NCBI RefSeq assembly: GCF_041052385.1
Contig: NZ_CP163439.1
Location: 1,178,001 to 1,242,000 of the forward strand
DNA length: 64,000 bases
Source of the DNA: Streptomyces sp. R28
GTDB taxonomy: Bacteria; Actinomycetota; Actinomycetes; Streptomycetales; Streptomycetaceae
Reading direction: 5' to 3'
Part shown: one piece after another, positions 17,162 to 29,793 of the stretch
Position numbering within the stretch: the first letter of the stretch is position 1
Layout: each line of letters begins with the position of its first letter
Notes under the pieces: model-generated
The model's database searches: none
What the model was told of the DNA's origin: nothing
The model's input: the letters and a program-made list of their open reading frames with translations, nothing else
Position numbers and translations under genes: made by a program

Positions 17162-18508
17162 ATGTCCCCGCACGCCACCGGCAGGCGCCGCGCTCACCGT
17201 TCCGTTGCCGGGGGCGTACCCGTCGCAGTGATCGCGGCGCTCCTGGCCGCCGGGCCCGCCGCCGGCGCCGGGGGCAAGGACGGCCACGCACACGTCGTGC
17301 GCACGGCGACGCTCGGCGATATCCCGCTCGGCGCGTTCAGCAACGCGCTGCTGCCCGGCACCGTGGACGACGACCGGGGTGTGGACCTGGGCGGCATCGG
17401 CAGCGACATCTACCCGGCGGGCCGTAAGGGCGAGTTCTGGACGGTCACCGACCGTGGCCCCAACGGTCAGATCAAGGTGGACGGCACGAAGCGCCGTACG
17501 TTCCCCGTTCCGGGATTCGATCCGGCGATCGTGAAGATCCGGCTGACCGGAGGCACCGTGAGGGTGCTGGCCGCGATCCCGATCACGACCGCTTCCGGGA
17601 TGCCCGTCACCGGGCTGCCGAACCAGGAGGGGCGCGACGAGGCGCCGTACTCCTACGACGCTCGGATCCCTGTGAGGTACAACCCGAACGGGCTGGACAC
17701 CGAGGGCATCGTGCGGGCCGCCGACGGGAGTTTCTGGCTCGTCGACGAGTACGGGCCCTCCCTTGTTCACGTCTCCGCGCGCGGGAAGGTCCTCGCCCGC
17801 TACGTTCCCGAGGGACTCGGTCTCACCGGCACGGGCTACCCGGTGGTGGAGGCACTGCCGTCCGTCCTGCTGCACCGGAAGATCAACCGCGGCTTCGAAG
17901 GGCTCGCCCAACTGCCCGGCGGCGACCTGGTGATGGCTGTGCAGAGCCCGCTGTCCCTGCCGGACACGGGGGCCGGGGAGACGTCACGCACCACGCGGCT
18001 GCTGCGGTTCTCGCCGAAGAAGAAGGCGGTCACCGCGGAGTACGCGTACCGCTTCGACCCGGTGAACGTGGTGGACCCGAGCGAGGACGACACCTCCGAG
18101 CTGAAGATCTCGTCGGTCATGGCCGTGGGCGGGAACCGGTTGCTGGTCGAGGAGCGCACCGACAAGGCCGCGCGGCTGCAGCTGGTGCGCCTGGACCACG
18201 TCGCTAACATCCTCGGCGGCACGTGGGACGACGACACGACGTCTCCGTCGCTCGAGCAGCTCGACGACCCGGCGGCCTCGGGTGTGCCGGTGCTGCCCAA
18301 GAAGCTGGTCGTCGACCTGGGCACGGTCGCCGGTGTCCCCGGGAAGATCGAGGGCGTCGCGCGCGTGGACCATGACACGCTCGCCCTCATCAACGACAAC
18401 GACTTCGGGATGACGGACGGCGCGGGCGCCTTCGACGCGCAGGGCCGGCTGATCGACAGTGGTGTGGAGACGTCGGTGGTCTACGTGCGGTTGCCGCGCG
18501 GCAACTGA
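17162..18508 (+). CDS. secreted esterase-like activity of phytase family protein
   Basis: This 448-residue protein has a signal peptide (basic RRRAHR, hydrophobic VAVIAALLAAGPAAG, cleavage near residue 36). The rest is a beta-propeller-like domain of the phytase-like esterase family: GGIGSDIYPAGRKGEFWTVTDRG, NPNGLDTEGIVRAADGSFWLVDEYGPSLVHV, GFEGLAQLPGGDLVMAVQSPL and DHDTLALINDNDFG. The repeated Asp/Glu-Gly-Ile/Leu 'DTEGI' and 'FEGLA' motifs are the family's metal-facing strands. It probably acts outside the cell on phosphate or ester substrates; the true substrate is not known. AGGAGG lies just before the ATG. It is a single gene with a hairpin (GCGTGGCG/CGCCACGC, 18548-18572) behind it. Confidence 0.85.
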   Translation: MSPHATGRRRAHRSVAGGVPVAVIAALLAAGPAAGAGGKDGHAHVVRTATLGDIPLGAFSNALLPGTVDDDRGVDLGGIGSDIYPAGRKGEFWTVTDRGPNGQIKVDGTKRRTFPVPGFDPAIVKIRLTGGTVRVLAAIPITTASGMPVTGLPNQEGRDEAPYSYDARIPVRYNPNGLDTEGIVRAADGSFWLVDEYGPSLVHVSARGKVLARYVPEGLGLTGTGYPVVEALPSVLLHRKINRGFEGLAQLPGGDLVMAVQSPLSLPDTGAGETSRTTRLLRFSPKKKAVTAEYAYRFDPVNVVDPSEDDTSELKISSVMAVGGNRLLVEERTDKAARLQLVRLDHVANILGGTWDDDTTSPSLEQLDDPAASGVPVLPKKLVVDLGTVAGVPGKIEGVARVDHDTLALINDNDFGMTDGAGAFDAQGRLIDSGVETSVVYVRLPRGN

Positions 18509-18611
18509 CGGCCGACTCGAGACACCTTGCTCGCGTGTGGCACGCGCGCGTGGCGACTGCGGAGCGCCACGCACGCGTACCGCGCTCATCCACAGCCCGC
18601 CGGTGCCGTGA

Positions 18612-19145
18612 CTACGGCAGCTCGTCCGCCAGCGACGGGATCAGCGATTCGAGATCGCTCGGAAAGCCGCTGGGCAGTTCGGTGGGGAACCCGGACGGCA
18701 GCGATGTCGGCAGCTCGCTAGGCAGCTTGCTGGGGAGCTCGGTCGGGATGCTGAAGGACGGCCTGGGCGAGCCGCTCGTGCTGCTCTCGGCGGGCGGGGT
18801 CTCGTCGGGTGAGTCGTCGCTTCCCGAGGCCATCAGGACGACTGCCACGACGGCTCCGACGACCACGATCACGGCGAGCAGGATGAAGAGCGGATTCCGC
18901 CGACGCCCCGGTCCACCGCCTCCCTGGGGCGATTCCGGTGGCGGCCAGCCACCGTACGAGGGCGGGCCGCTGTCACCCGGGGGCGGACCGTAGCCTCCAG
19001 GGGGCCCGTATCCGGTTGTGGGCTCATGGCCGCCTCCTGTCCCCTGTCCGGGGCCGAAGCCTCCAGGAGGCGGACCGAAGCCGCCCGGAGGCGGCGTGTC
19101 ACCCGGCGGTCCGGGCGGCTGAGGCGGTACGGGCGGCATGGCCAT
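18612..19145 (-). CDS. proline/glycine-rich single-pass membrane protein
   Basis: This 177-residue protein has three parts. The first is a cytosolic Pro/Gly-rich N terminus (about 1-80, repeated GGFGPPPGG-type units). The second is one transmembrane helix (PLFILLAVIVVVGAVVAVVLMA). The third is a Ser/Pro/Glu-rich outer tail with repeated E-L-P-S and L-P-S-G-F-P units. Such Pro-rich-TM proteins are common in Streptomyces, and the function is unknown. The start could be the ATG at 19145 or 19139; no strong ribosome binding site distinguishes them. The tail's internal repeats explain the short direct repeats at 18650-18740. Confidence 0.7.
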   Translation of the reverse strand: MAMPPVPPQPPGPPGDTPPPGGFGPPPGGFGPGQGTGGGHEPTTGYGPPGGYGPPPGDSGPPSYGGWPPPESPQGGGGPGRRRNPLFILLAVIVVVGAVVAVVLMASGSDDSPDETPPAESSTSGSPRPSFSIPTELPSKLPSELPTSLPSGFPTELPSGFPSDLESLIPSLADELP

Positions 19146-19336
19146 ACCGTCAAGGGTCGCCTCGCATCGGTCAGGACGCGACCCCCACACGGGAGTTGAT
19201 ACGGACCCACGCCTTGGATCGCATGATTCCGGAACATTCCGCGCGGAGACCGGTCAACAACCCGTACCGCGTGTGACCGGTTCCCTCGACGGGCGGTCAC
19301 ACGCGGCAAGGCGGCGTCGGGCACGCGCGCGTGGCC

Positions 19337-20706
<1,370 letters not shown>

Positions 20707-22152
20707 ATGTCAGCAGCCGAGGGTCCGCTCGTCGTCGGCGTGGACACGTCCACCCAGTCCACCAAGGCGCTGGTCGTCGACGCGTCGACCGGGCAGGTCG
20801 TCGCGAGCGGCCAGGCACCGCACACGGTGTCCTCCGGGGCGGGCCGCGAGAGCGACCCGCGCCAGTGGTGGGACGCCCTGTGCGAGGCGCTGCGCCAGTG
20901 CGGCGACGCAGCGCACGAGGCCGCCGCGGTGTCGATCGGCGGGCAGCAGCACGGCCTGGTCACGCTGGACGAGCGGGGCGAGCCGGTACGCCCCGCTCTG
21001 CTGTGGAACGACGTACGCTCGGCGCCGCAGGCCCGCCGCCTGACCGAGGAGCTGGGCGGCGCGAAGTTCTGGGCCGAGCGCACCGGCTCCGTCCCGGCCG
21101 CCTCCTTCACGGTCACGAAGTGGGCCTGGCTGGCCGAGAACGAGCCGGAGGCCGTCCGGGCCACCAAGGCCGTACGCCTCCCCCACGACTACCTCACCGA
21201 ACGCCTCACGGGGCAGGGCACCACCGACCGCGGTGACGCCTCCGGTACGGGCTGGTGGGCGTCGGGGACGGAGTCGTACGACGACGAGATCCTCGCGCGC
21301 GTGGGGCTCGATCCGGCGCTGCTGCCCCGTGTGGTCCGGCCGGGCGAGGTCGCGGGCACCGTGCGCGACAGCCACGACCTGCCGTTCTCCAAGGGCACCC
21401 TGGTCGCCCCCGGCACCGGCGACAACGCCGCCGCCGCGCTGGGCCTCGGGCTGCGTCCCGGCATGCCCGTGCTGAGCCTCGGCACGTCGGGCACGGTGTA
21501 CGCCGTGTCAAAGCGGCGCCCCGCCGACCCGACCGGCACCGTGGCGGGCTTCGCCGACGCGCACGGCGACTGGCTACCGCTGGCCTGCACCCTGAACTGC
21601 ACGCTCGCCGTGGATCGCCTCGCGACTCTGCTGGGCCTCGACCGCGAGGCCGTGGAACCGACCACCGCCCTCACGCTCCTGCCCTACCTGGACGGCGAAC
21701 GCACCCCGAACCTGCCGAACGCCTCCGGTCTCCTGCACGGCCTGCGCCACGACACGACCGCCGGCCAGCTCCTGCAGGCCGCCTACGACGGTGCCGTCCA
21801 CGCGCTGCTCGGCGCACTGGACCTGGTCCTGGACGAGGACGCGGACCGCTCGGCCCCACTGCTGCTGATCGGCGGCGGCGCCCGTGGCACGGCCTGGCAG
21901 GAGACCGTACGGCGGCTGTCGGGGCGCCCGGTGCAGGTCCCCGAGGCCAAGGAACTGGTCGCGCTCGGTGCGGCGGCCCAGGCGGCGGGCCTGCTGACCG
22001 GCGAGGATCCGGCCGCGGTCGCCCGACGCTGGAACACCACGCGTGGGCCGGTGCTCGACGCCGTGGAACGGGACGAGGAGACGCTGACCAGGATCAGCGG
22101 GGTACTCTCCGACGCGGCCCCGCTGCTTCAGCGGGGCCCCGAATCTCACTGA
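20707..22152 (+). CDS. xylB: xylulokinase
   Basis: This 481-residue FGGY-family sugar kinase phosphorylates D-xylulose to xylulose 5-phosphate after XylA. The N-terminal ATPase fold starts with VVGVDTSTQSTKALVVD (Asp13). The sugar-binding IGGQQHGLV follows, and the catalytic aspartate is Asp239 in APGTGDNAAAALGLG. The C-terminal lobe has LLLIGGGARGTAWQ and the adenosine motif ELVALGAAAQAAGLL. GGGAGAG precedes the ATG. It is followed after 14 bases by the ROK regulator gene, so the two are probably co-transcribed. Confidence 0.95.
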   Translation: MSAAEGPLVVGVDTSTQSTKALVVDASTGQVVASGQAPHTVSSGAGRESDPRQWWDALCEALRQCGDAAHEAAAVSIGGQQHGLVTLDERGEPVRPALLWNDVRSAPQARRLTEELGGAKFWAERTGSVPAASFTVTKWAWLAENEPEAVRATKAVRLPHDYLTERLTGQGTTDRGDASGTGWWASGTESYDDEILARVGLDPALLPRVVRPGEVAGTVRDSHDLPFSKGTLVAPGTGDNAAAALGLGLRPGMPVLSLGTSGTVYAVSKRRPADPTGTVAGFADAHGDWLPLACTLNCTLAVDRLATLLGLDREAVEPTTALTLLPYLDGERTPNLPNASGLLHGLRHDTTAGQLLQAAYDGAVHALLGALDLVLDEDADRSAPLLLIGGGARGTAWQETVRRLSGRPVQVPEAKELVALGAAAQAAGLLTGEDPAAVARRWNTTRGPVLDAVERDEETLTRISGVLSDAAPLLQRGPESH

Positions 22153-22166
22153 GGACGGACGGAGGC

Positions 22167-23381
22167 ATGACCGCACCGCTGCACGAGGCCCACCCGGCCG
22201 GCCCCGGCCGGGCGCTGCCCAACACCCAACAGGGCATGCGCCGCCGCAACCTCGCGCGGGTCATGCACACCGTGAGTGCCGAGGGGCCGCTCTCGCGGGC
22301 CGCCGTCGCCTCCCACATAGGCCTGACCCGAGCCGCGGTGTCCACGCTCGTCGACGAGCTGATCCGCTCGGGACTGCTGGAGGAACTCGGTCCCGAGCGG
22401 CCCGGCCGGGTGGGCCGTCCCGGGTCGGCGCTGGCCGTCAGCGGGCACGGACCAGCCGGGATCGGCGCGGAGATCGGTGTCGACCACCTCGCCGTCTGCG
22501 CGGTCGATCTGCGCGGCAAGGTGCGGTCCAGGGCGGTGCGGCACGGCGCGAACCGCGGCCGGGCCCCCGAACCGGTCATCGAGGAACTGACCGAGCTGTT
22601 GCGCCAGGTTCTCGCCGAGGCCGAGCGCGAAGGGCTGTGGCCCGCCGGGCTGGCGGTCGCGGTGCCGGGTCTGGTCGCGCGGGACGCCCGTACGGTCGTA
22701 CGCGCGCCGAACCTCGACTGGCGCGACACGGACCTCGGTGCTCTGCTGCCGGTGGACTTTCCGCTCACCGTGGGCAACGAGGCCAACTTCGGCGCACTCG
22801 CCGAGCTCTGGCTCGGCGACGGAACCGCGCGTGACTTCCTGCACGTGTCGGCGGAGATCGGCATCGGTGCGGCAGTCGTGGTGGACGGCGGGCTGCTGCA
22901 TGGAACCCGTGGTTTCGCCGGCGAGTTGGGGCATGTACCGGTCCAGCCGGACGGGCCCGAGTGCCCGTGCGGGGGGCGGGGGTGTCTGGAGCAGTACGCC
23001 GGTGAGGAGGCGGTGCTGCGTGCGGCAGGTCTGGAGTCGGACGAGGACCGCGTCGGGCTGCTCGCCGGGCGTGCCGCCGAGGGCGACGAGGACGTACGGC
23101 GGGCCCTGCGCGACGCGGGAACGGCGCTCGGCGTCGCGCTGACGGGCGCGGTCAATCTGCTGGACCCCGAGAGCGTGGTGCTGGGCGGCGCGCTGGCCGG
23201 GCTCGCGCCCTGGCTGCTGCCGTCGCTGGAGGCCGAGCTGGACCGGCGCACCGCGGGGGCCGCCTGTCCGGTGTCCGTGTCGCGGCTGGGTCCCGAGGGG
23301 CCGTTGTTGGGGGCCGCGCACTCTGTGGTGCGAGCGGTCCTGGACGATCCGGTGGCGGTGGCCGTGGCGGAACAGGCCTGA
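22167..23381 (+). CDS. ROK-family transcriptional repressor (xylose type)
   Basis: This 404-residue protein has an N-terminal winged helix-turn-helix (about 25-80, LSRAAVASHIGLTRAAVSTLVDELI) fused to a sugar kinase-like ROK domain. The zinc motif is complete: His256 plus CPCGGRGCLE with Cys266, Cys268 and Cys273. It has GNEANFGALAE and GIGAAVVVDGGLLHG in the sugar-binding core. Linked to xylB and facing xylA, it is very likely the xylose-responsive repressor (XylR type). The frame is open far upstream, but the ATG at 22167 starts just before the HTH and follows GGACGGAGG. Confidence 0.9.
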   Translation: MTAPLHEAHPAGPGRALPNTQQGMRRRNLARVMHTVSAEGPLSRAAVASHIGLTRAAVSTLVDELIRSGLLEELGPERPGRVGRPGSALAVSGHGPAGIGAEIGVDHLAVCAVDLRGKVRSRAVRHGANRGRAPEPVIEELTELLRQVLAEAEREGLWPAGLAVAVPGLVARDARTVVRAPNLDWRDTDLGALLPVDFPLTVGNEANFGALAELWLGDGTARDFLHVSAEIGIGAAVVVDGGLLHGTRGFAGELGHVPVQPDGPECPCGGRGCLEQYAGEEAVLRAAGLESDEDRVGLLAGRAAEGDEDVRRALRDAGTALGVALTGAVNLLDPESVVLGGALAGLAPWLLPSLEAELDRRTAGAACPVSVSRLGPEGPLLGAAHSVVRAVLDDPVAVAVAEQA

Positions 23382-23555
23382 CCCCAGGCCGAGTTCACTC
23401 GTGTGAGTGAGCGAGTTATCCACAATCCCACGGCTGTCCACGGAAACCCGGCGCACTCTTCTGCCCAACCCGCCCGCGCCGTACCGTGATTCCCGCGAGG
23501 CGCAGCCGTCGTGTCATGGCGACTGGGCGCATCGGCGTGAATGAGGGGGATTCAC

Positions 23556-25052
23556 ATGTCGGGGGACAAGGCGGGGCAAGGGGCTGCAGGGCTGCGGCGC
23601 GACGCGATCGGGTTGCGCGAGGTCCTGTTCCAGAGCATCACGGCCATGGCGCCGGCCGCGGCGGTCGCGGCGTCCATTCCGGCGGGTGCCGCCTTCGCGG
23701 GCGGAAGCCTGCCGCTGTCGGTGCTGATCGCGCTGGTCGCGTGTCTGTTCACGGCGTCGTGCGTCGCCGAGCTGGCGCGGGAACTGCCGGCCGCGGGCTC
23801 GGTGTCCACGTATGTGGCGCAGGGGCTGCATCCCACCGTGGGTTTCCTCGTCGGCTGGGGCTACGTGTTCGTCGAGGCGCTCGTCCCGCCGCTGCTGCTT
23901 CTGCAGTTGGGCTTCACGACGGCGGCCACGCTGCACCAGGAGTGGTCGTCGTATCCGGCGGACCTGTGGTGGCCGTGGGCGCTCGCGGGTGCCGCGATCA
24001 TCGCCGTCTCCGGGTACTTGGGGGTACGTGCCTCCGCACGGTTCGGCACGGTTCTCGGGATCTTCGAGGTTCTCGTCCTCGTGGTGTTCGCCGTCTGGCT
24101 GATCGGCAAGGCGGGCGGGGACAACACGCTGTCCGTGTTCGGGACGTCGCACACCCCGGAGGGCTACGAGGGACTCAGCGGAGTGTTCGCCGGGTCGGTC
24201 TACACGGTGCTCGCCTTCGCCGGATTCGAGGCCGCGGCACCGCTGGCCGAGGAGACGCGGAACCCTCGCCGGACGATGCACCGCGCGGTGCTCGGCGCGG
24301 CCCTCGGCATCGGCCTGTTCTACGTGCTCACCACCTACGCCATGAGCGTGTACTACGGGCCGGACCGCTTCGGGGAGTTCGGGGCTTCCGGCGCCGCGTC
24401 CTGGGAGGGCGTGGCCCGCGCATCCTTCGGGCTGTTCTGGGTGCTGGTGTTCCTGGCGGTGGTCAACTCGGCCATTGCCAACGCCAACGCGTGTGCCAAC
24501 GTCTCCACCCGGACCGCGTTCGCCCTGGCCCGCATCCGCGTCCTGCCACGCTTCCTGGCCGTGCTGCACCCCAAGTACCGCTCCCCCGTCGCCGGTATCG
24601 CCGTACAGACCGTCGTCGCGGTCGGCGCCGTACTGGGGCTGGGGTTGGCCTACGACCCGGTGACGGCGTTCCTGCTGCTGGCCACGGTGATCGTGACGGT
24701 CGTGATCGGCGTGTACATCATGGTGAACCTCGCTTGTGCCGGCTACTTCCTGCGCCGCAGGCGCGAGGCGCTCAAGCCCGTACGGCATCTGCTCCTGCCC
24801 GTCCTCGGCATCGCCGCGTTCGTGCCCGCGCTGCTGACCGCGGCGGGACTGCCCGTCTTCGACTTCGTCTCCGAGCTGACCGCGCCCGTGTCGTACGCGG
24901 GACCTGTGGTCGGTGTGTGGATGGCGGCCGGGGTCGTCGTACTGCTCGTGCTGATACGGCGCCACCCCGGGCGGATAGCCGAGACCGCCCGTGTGCACCT
25001 CGACGACCCCTCCCCCACCGGCCTTCCGCAGAACGGAGCTGTGCAGCGATGA
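23556..25052 (+). CDS. APC-superfamily amino acid/amine permease
   Basis: This 498-residue transporter has about 12 hydrophobic helices. The family core begins with GLREVLFQSITAMAPAAAVAASIP and includes FTASCVAELARELPAAGSVSTYVAQGL and GFEAAAPLAEETRNPRRTMHRAVL, typical of APC permeases. The C-terminal tail is hydrophilic. The ATG at 23556 follows GAGGGGGA by 5 bases. Its stop overlaps the start of the acetamidase-like gene (ATGA), so the pair probably imports and hydrolyses an amide-containing or amine compound. The substrate is inference. Confidence 0.9.
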   Translation: MSGDKAGQGAAGLRRDAIGLREVLFQSITAMAPAAAVAASIPAGAAFAGGSLPLSVLIALVACLFTASCVAELARELPAAGSVSTYVAQGLHPTVGFLVGWGYVFVEALVPPLLLLQLGFTTAATLHQEWSSYPADLWWPWALAGAAIIAVSGYLGVRASARFGTVLGIFEVLVLVVFAVWLIGKAGGDNTLSVFGTSHTPEGYEGLSGVFAGSVYTVLAFAGFEAAAPLAEETRNPRRTMHRAVLGAALGIGLFYVLTTYAMSVYYGPDRFGEFGASGAASWEGVARASFGLFWVLVFLAVVNSAIANANACANVSTRTAFALARIRVLPRFLAVLHPKYRSPVAGIAVQTVVAVGAVLGLGLAYDPVTAFLLLATVIVTVVIGVYIMVNLACAGYFLRRRREALKPVRHLLLPVLGIAAFVPALLTAAGLPVFDFVSELTAPVSYAGPVVGVWMAAGVVVLLVLIRRHPGRIAETARVHLDDPSPTGLPQNGAVQR

Positions 25053-26059
25053 GCGACCCCCGGATCCTGACCGTGCGACCCGAGCCGGGCGAATACGCCT
25101 GGACGTTCGGTGGCGCACCGCCCGTGGCGCGCATCGCACCCGGCACGGTCCTAGACCTGTACACGGAGGACTGCTTCGCCGGGCGGGTTCGGTCGGAGAA
25201 GGACCTGGTGTCGGAGGTGTGCGAGTTCCCCTACCTCAACCCGCAGACCGGTCCCTTCCACATCGAGGGCGCCGAGCCGGGTGACACGGTCGCCGTGCAT
25301 TTCGTGTCGATCGAACCGGCCCGGGACTGGGCCGCGTCGACCACGGTCCCGTTGTTCGGCGCACTGACCTCCACGCACACCACGGCCACGCTGCAACCGC
25401 CGCTCCCGGAGACCGTCTGGATCTGGCAGCTCGACCGGGCACGGCGTACGGCGCTGTTCCGGGCGCACGACAGTGACATCGAGGCCGAGCTGCCCATGGA
25501 CCCGATGCACGGGACGGTCGGGGTGGCCCCCGCCAATCTGGAGGTTCGCTCGGCCCTGGTGCCCGACGCCCATGGCGGGAACATGGACACGCCCGAGATG
25601 CGCGCGGGCGTCACCTGCTATCTCGGGGTGAACGTCGAGGGCGCGCTGCTCAGTCTCGGCGACGGGCACGCCCGGCAGGGCGAGGGCGAGACCTGTGGGG
25701 TGGCGGTCGAGTGCGCGATGAACACCGTGGTGATCGTCGAGTTGCTCAAGGGGCTCGCCACGCCCTGGCCGCGCATCGAGTCGGACACGCACCTCATCTC
25801 GACGGGCTCGGCCCGGCCGCTGGAGGACGCGTTCCGGATATCCCAGCTCGACCTGGTGCAGTGGCTGGTGCGCGACTACGGGTTCAGTGAGCTGGACGCG
25901 TACCAGTTCGCGACCCAGGCCGTCGAGTCGCCCCTGGCCAACGTGTGCGACACCAACTACACGTGCGTGGCCAAGCTCCGCAAGCAGTGGCTGCCCGCAC
26001 ACGAGACGCACCGCGGACTTCATGCGCGGCTGCGGGAGATGGCAGCGACTCTGCGCTGA
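25049..26059 (+). CDS. acetamidase/formamidase family protein
   Basis: This 336-residue protein belongs to the FmdA/AmdA acetamidase-formamidase fold. It contains PGTVLDLYTEDCFAGR, NPQTGPFHIEGAEPGDTVAVHF, DPMHGTVGVAP, HGGNMDTPEMRAGV and GDGHARQGEGETCGVAVE, the last two being the metal/active-site blocks. It should release ammonia from a short amide in the cytosol. It overlaps the upstream permease gene by 4 bases, indicating translational coupling. The enclosing frame is open for more than 1 kb upstream, but homology starts at this ATG. Confidence 0.9.
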   Translation: MSDPRILTVRPEPGEYAWTFGGAPPVARIAPGTVLDLYTEDCFAGRVRSEKDLVSEVCEFPYLNPQTGPFHIEGAEPGDTVAVHFVSIEPARDWAASTTVPLFGALTSTHTTATLQPPLPETVWIWQLDRARRTALFRAHDSDIEAELPMDPMHGTVGVAPANLEVRSALVPDAHGGNMDTPEMRAGVTCYLGVNVEGALLSLGDGHARQGEGETCGVAVECAMNTVVIVELLKGLATPWPRIESDTHLISTGSARPLEDAFRISQLDLVQWLVRDYGFSELDAYQFATQAVESPLANVCDTNYTCVAKLRKQWLPAHETHRGLHARLREMAATLR

Positions 26060-26091
26060 GTGCTCCGGCCGACCTCAACACCGAAAGGCCA

Positions 26092-26700
26092 ATGTCCCCT
26101 TTGGAACGCGCAAGACCACGACCCAGCCGACGGCGCCTTCTCCAAGGCACCGCCCTCGCCGCCGTCCCGTATGTCCTGCTCCCCGAACGACCGGCCGGTG
26201 CCCACGTCCCGGCACCTGACTATCCGCCCGCCGTGTGGCGGCCGGCGAGCACCGCCAACTACACGGTGGCGGACCGCCCCACGACCCACCAGGTCGACCG
26301 GGTGATCATCCACGTGACACAGACCACCTACCCCAAAACCCTGTTCGTCTTTGAAAACCCCACGAAGAAGGTGTCCGCCCACTACGTCGTGCGATCAGGA
26401 GACGGGCACACGTCCCAGTGCGTGCGCGAGGCCGACATCGCCTGGCACGCCGGGGACTGGGACAACAACGCGCGCAGCATCGGCATCGAGCACGAGGGCT
26501 GGGTGGACGAACCCGGTTTCTTCACCGGCGTCCTGTACGAGAAGTCGGCGCTGCTGACGGCGGCAATCTGCGAGAAGTACGGCATCCCGAAGGACCGGGA
26601 GCACATCATCGGGCACTACGAGGTTCCGGGCACGGACCACACCGATCCCGGTCCGTACTGGGACTGGTCGCGCTACATACGACTGGTCAACTCGGCCTGA
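26092..26700 (+). CDS. secreted N-acetylmuramoyl-L-alanine amidase
   Basis: This 202-residue zinc amidase (Amidase_2 fold) cleaves the MurNAc-L-alanine bond of peptidoglycan. The signal peptide has a Tat-like PSRRRLLQGTALAAV (11-26) and a cleavage near AGA-H. The zinc ligands are His74 (VIIHVTQ), His183 and Asp185 (PGTDHTDPG). The central SAHYVVRSGDGHTSQCV and IAWHAGDWDNNARSIGIEHEGW are hallmark blocks. GAAAGG precedes the ATG by about 4 bases. Likely a cell-wall turnover enzyme exported folded. Confidence 0.9.
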   Translation: MSPLERARPRPSRRRLLQGTALAAVPYVLLPERPAGAHVPAPDYPPAVWRPASTANYTVADRPTTHQVDRVIIHVTQTTYPKTLFVFENPTKKVSAHYVVRSGDGHTSQCVREADIAWHAGDWDNNARSIGIEHEGWVDEPGFFTGVLYEKSALLTAAICEKYGIPKDREHIIGHYEVPGTDHTDPGPYWDWSRYIRLVNSA

Positions 26701-26785
26701 GACCGGCCGCAGCCGAACCGAACCGGTGTGCGCAGATCAGGTGACCCAGTCGAAGAGGTTGTCCGTCCGCGTACCCGGAGTGACG

Positions 26786-28117
26786 ATGTCCCCAGCCGCA
26801 CCGCCTTCCCGGGAGGCCGAGTTGACCGATCCGTGGGTGGCCCTGGAACCTGGGGCCGACCCTTCCGAGCGTGTACAGGTACTGCGTCGTGCGCATGAGA
26901 CGTTCACCGAGGTGGGGACGGTGCCACAGCCGGTGCGTGCCGTGGTGGCCGACTCGTGGCGGCGTTCCGCGCGGGCCGGTGTCGGTCCGGACGGGACCGC
27001 GAGCGTGGAGCTGGCCGACGGGGATCTCGGCGCCTACCGCGCGGAGCATCCGCTGGCGCGGGTGATGCCGCTGTTCCGGGAGCTGCTGGGCACGTTCGCC
27101 GCCGACGGCGAGCATCTGCTAGCGGTGTGCGACGCGCACGGCAGGCTGCTGTGGGTCGAGGGCCATCCGACGACCCGGCGCAGGGCGGGGCTGATGAACT
27201 TCGTGCCGGGCGCGCGATGGGCGGAGACCGCGGTCGGGACGAACGCACCGGGCACGGCGGTCGCCGTGGACCGGCCGGTGCAGGTGTTCGCGGCCGAGCA
27301 CTTCATCCGCCAGGTCCAACCCTGGACCTGTGCGGCGGCGCCAGTGCACGATCCACGCACCGGGCGGGTGCTCGGGGCGGTGGACATCACCGGCGGCGAC
27401 GGGCTCGCGCATCCGCACAGCCTGGGGTTCGTGCAGGCGGTCGCGCGTGCGGCGGAGTCCCATCTGGCGCTGCTCGCCCCGCCGGGGCCCGCGGCCGACA
27501 CACCGGAGCTGTCCGCGCTGGGCCGAGACGAGGCGCAGTTCCTCAGCGGCGGGCGCCGGGTCAGGCTCAGCCGTCGGCACAGCGAGATCCTGGTGCTGCT
27601 GGCCCGCCACCCGGAAGGGCTGACCGGGGACGAGCTGTTGTGCGCGCTGTACGAGGACGAGTCGGTGACGCCGGTGACGCTGCGCGCCGAACTGGCCCGC
27701 CTGCGCCGGATACTCGGCCCGGGGCTGCTCGGCTCGCGGCCCTACCGGCTCACGGTGCCGGTCGAGTCGGACGTGGCGGTCGTCGAGCGACGTCTGGAAA
27801 CCGGCGCGGTCACGGGCGCGGCCATGGCGTACGCCGGCCCGCTGCTGCCCGGTTCCCAGGCACCGGCCGTGGTGCGGCTCAGGCGCCGTCTCGCCGACGG
27901 ACTCCGTACGGCGTTGATCGCCCGCCGCGACCCCGACCTGCTGGCCGACTGGGCGCACGCGCCATGGGGCGAGGACGACCTCGAAGTATGGCGGGCTCTC
28001 GCCATGGTGCGCCCGACGGCGGCGGTGCGGTCGCGGCTGACCGCGCTGGAGTCCGAACTGTCAGCCCTGTCCGCACGGCCCGCACGGCCCGTCTGGGAGC
28101 GCCGCCCGCAGCGCTGA
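26786..28117 (+). CDS. GAF-domain transcriptional regulator (AcoR-like)
   Basis: This 443-residue regulator has an N-terminal SWRRSARAGV helix pair and a GAF sensor (about 95-240: LLAVCDAHGRLLWVEGHP, NFVPGARWAETAVGTNAPGTAVA, QPWTCAAAPVHDPRTGRVLGAVDITGG). The C terminus carries a winged-helix-like DNA-binding region (RLSRRHSEILVLLARHPEGLTGDELLCALYED). It lacks the sigma-54 AAA+ domain of true AcoR, as is usual in Streptomyces. It lies about 105 bases upstream of the aldehyde dehydrogenase in the same direction and is the likely activator of it. ATG 26786 follows CCGGAGTG. Confidence 0.87.
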   Translation: MSPAAPPSREAELTDPWVALEPGADPSERVQVLRRAHETFTEVGTVPQPVRAVVADSWRRSARAGVGPDGTASVELADGDLGAYRAEHPLARVMPLFRELLGTFAADGEHLLAVCDAHGRLLWVEGHPTTRRRAGLMNFVPGARWAETAVGTNAPGTAVAVDRPVQVFAAEHFIRQVQPWTCAAAPVHDPRTGRVLGAVDITGGDGLAHPHSLGFVQAVARAAESHLALLAPPGPAADTPELSALGRDEAQFLSGGRRVRLSRRHSEILVLLARHPEGLTGDELLCALYEDESVTPVTLRAELARLRRILGPGLLGSRPYRLTVPVESDVAVVERRLETGAVTGAAMAYAGPLLPGSQAPAVVRLRRRLADGLRTALIARRDPDLLADWAHAPWGEDDLEVWRALAMVRPTAAVRSRLTALESELSALSARPARPVWERRPQR

Positions 28118-28222
28118 CCGGAACCCTCGCCCCGCGCAACGTACTTGCAACCTCGCCGTCCCTAGCCTCGCGCCGAGAGCTGCCCAACGGCGGGCAGCGC
28201 TTCTGCAGGGAGGCAGACCAGC

Positions 28223-29746
<1,524 letters not shown>

Positions 29747-29758
29747 GCCGTTTGAAAT

Positions 29759-29793
29759 GGGTGCCTAGCTGGAGATTCACCAGCTAGGCACCC
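29759..29793. terminator. intrinsic terminator after aldehyde dehydrogenase
   Basis: A 14-bp perfect stem (GGGTGCCTAGCTGG, 29759-29772, with 29780-29793) and a 7-base loop are followed by TCGTTTC. The boundary between the conserved region and the accessory zone lies just after it. Confidence 0.85.
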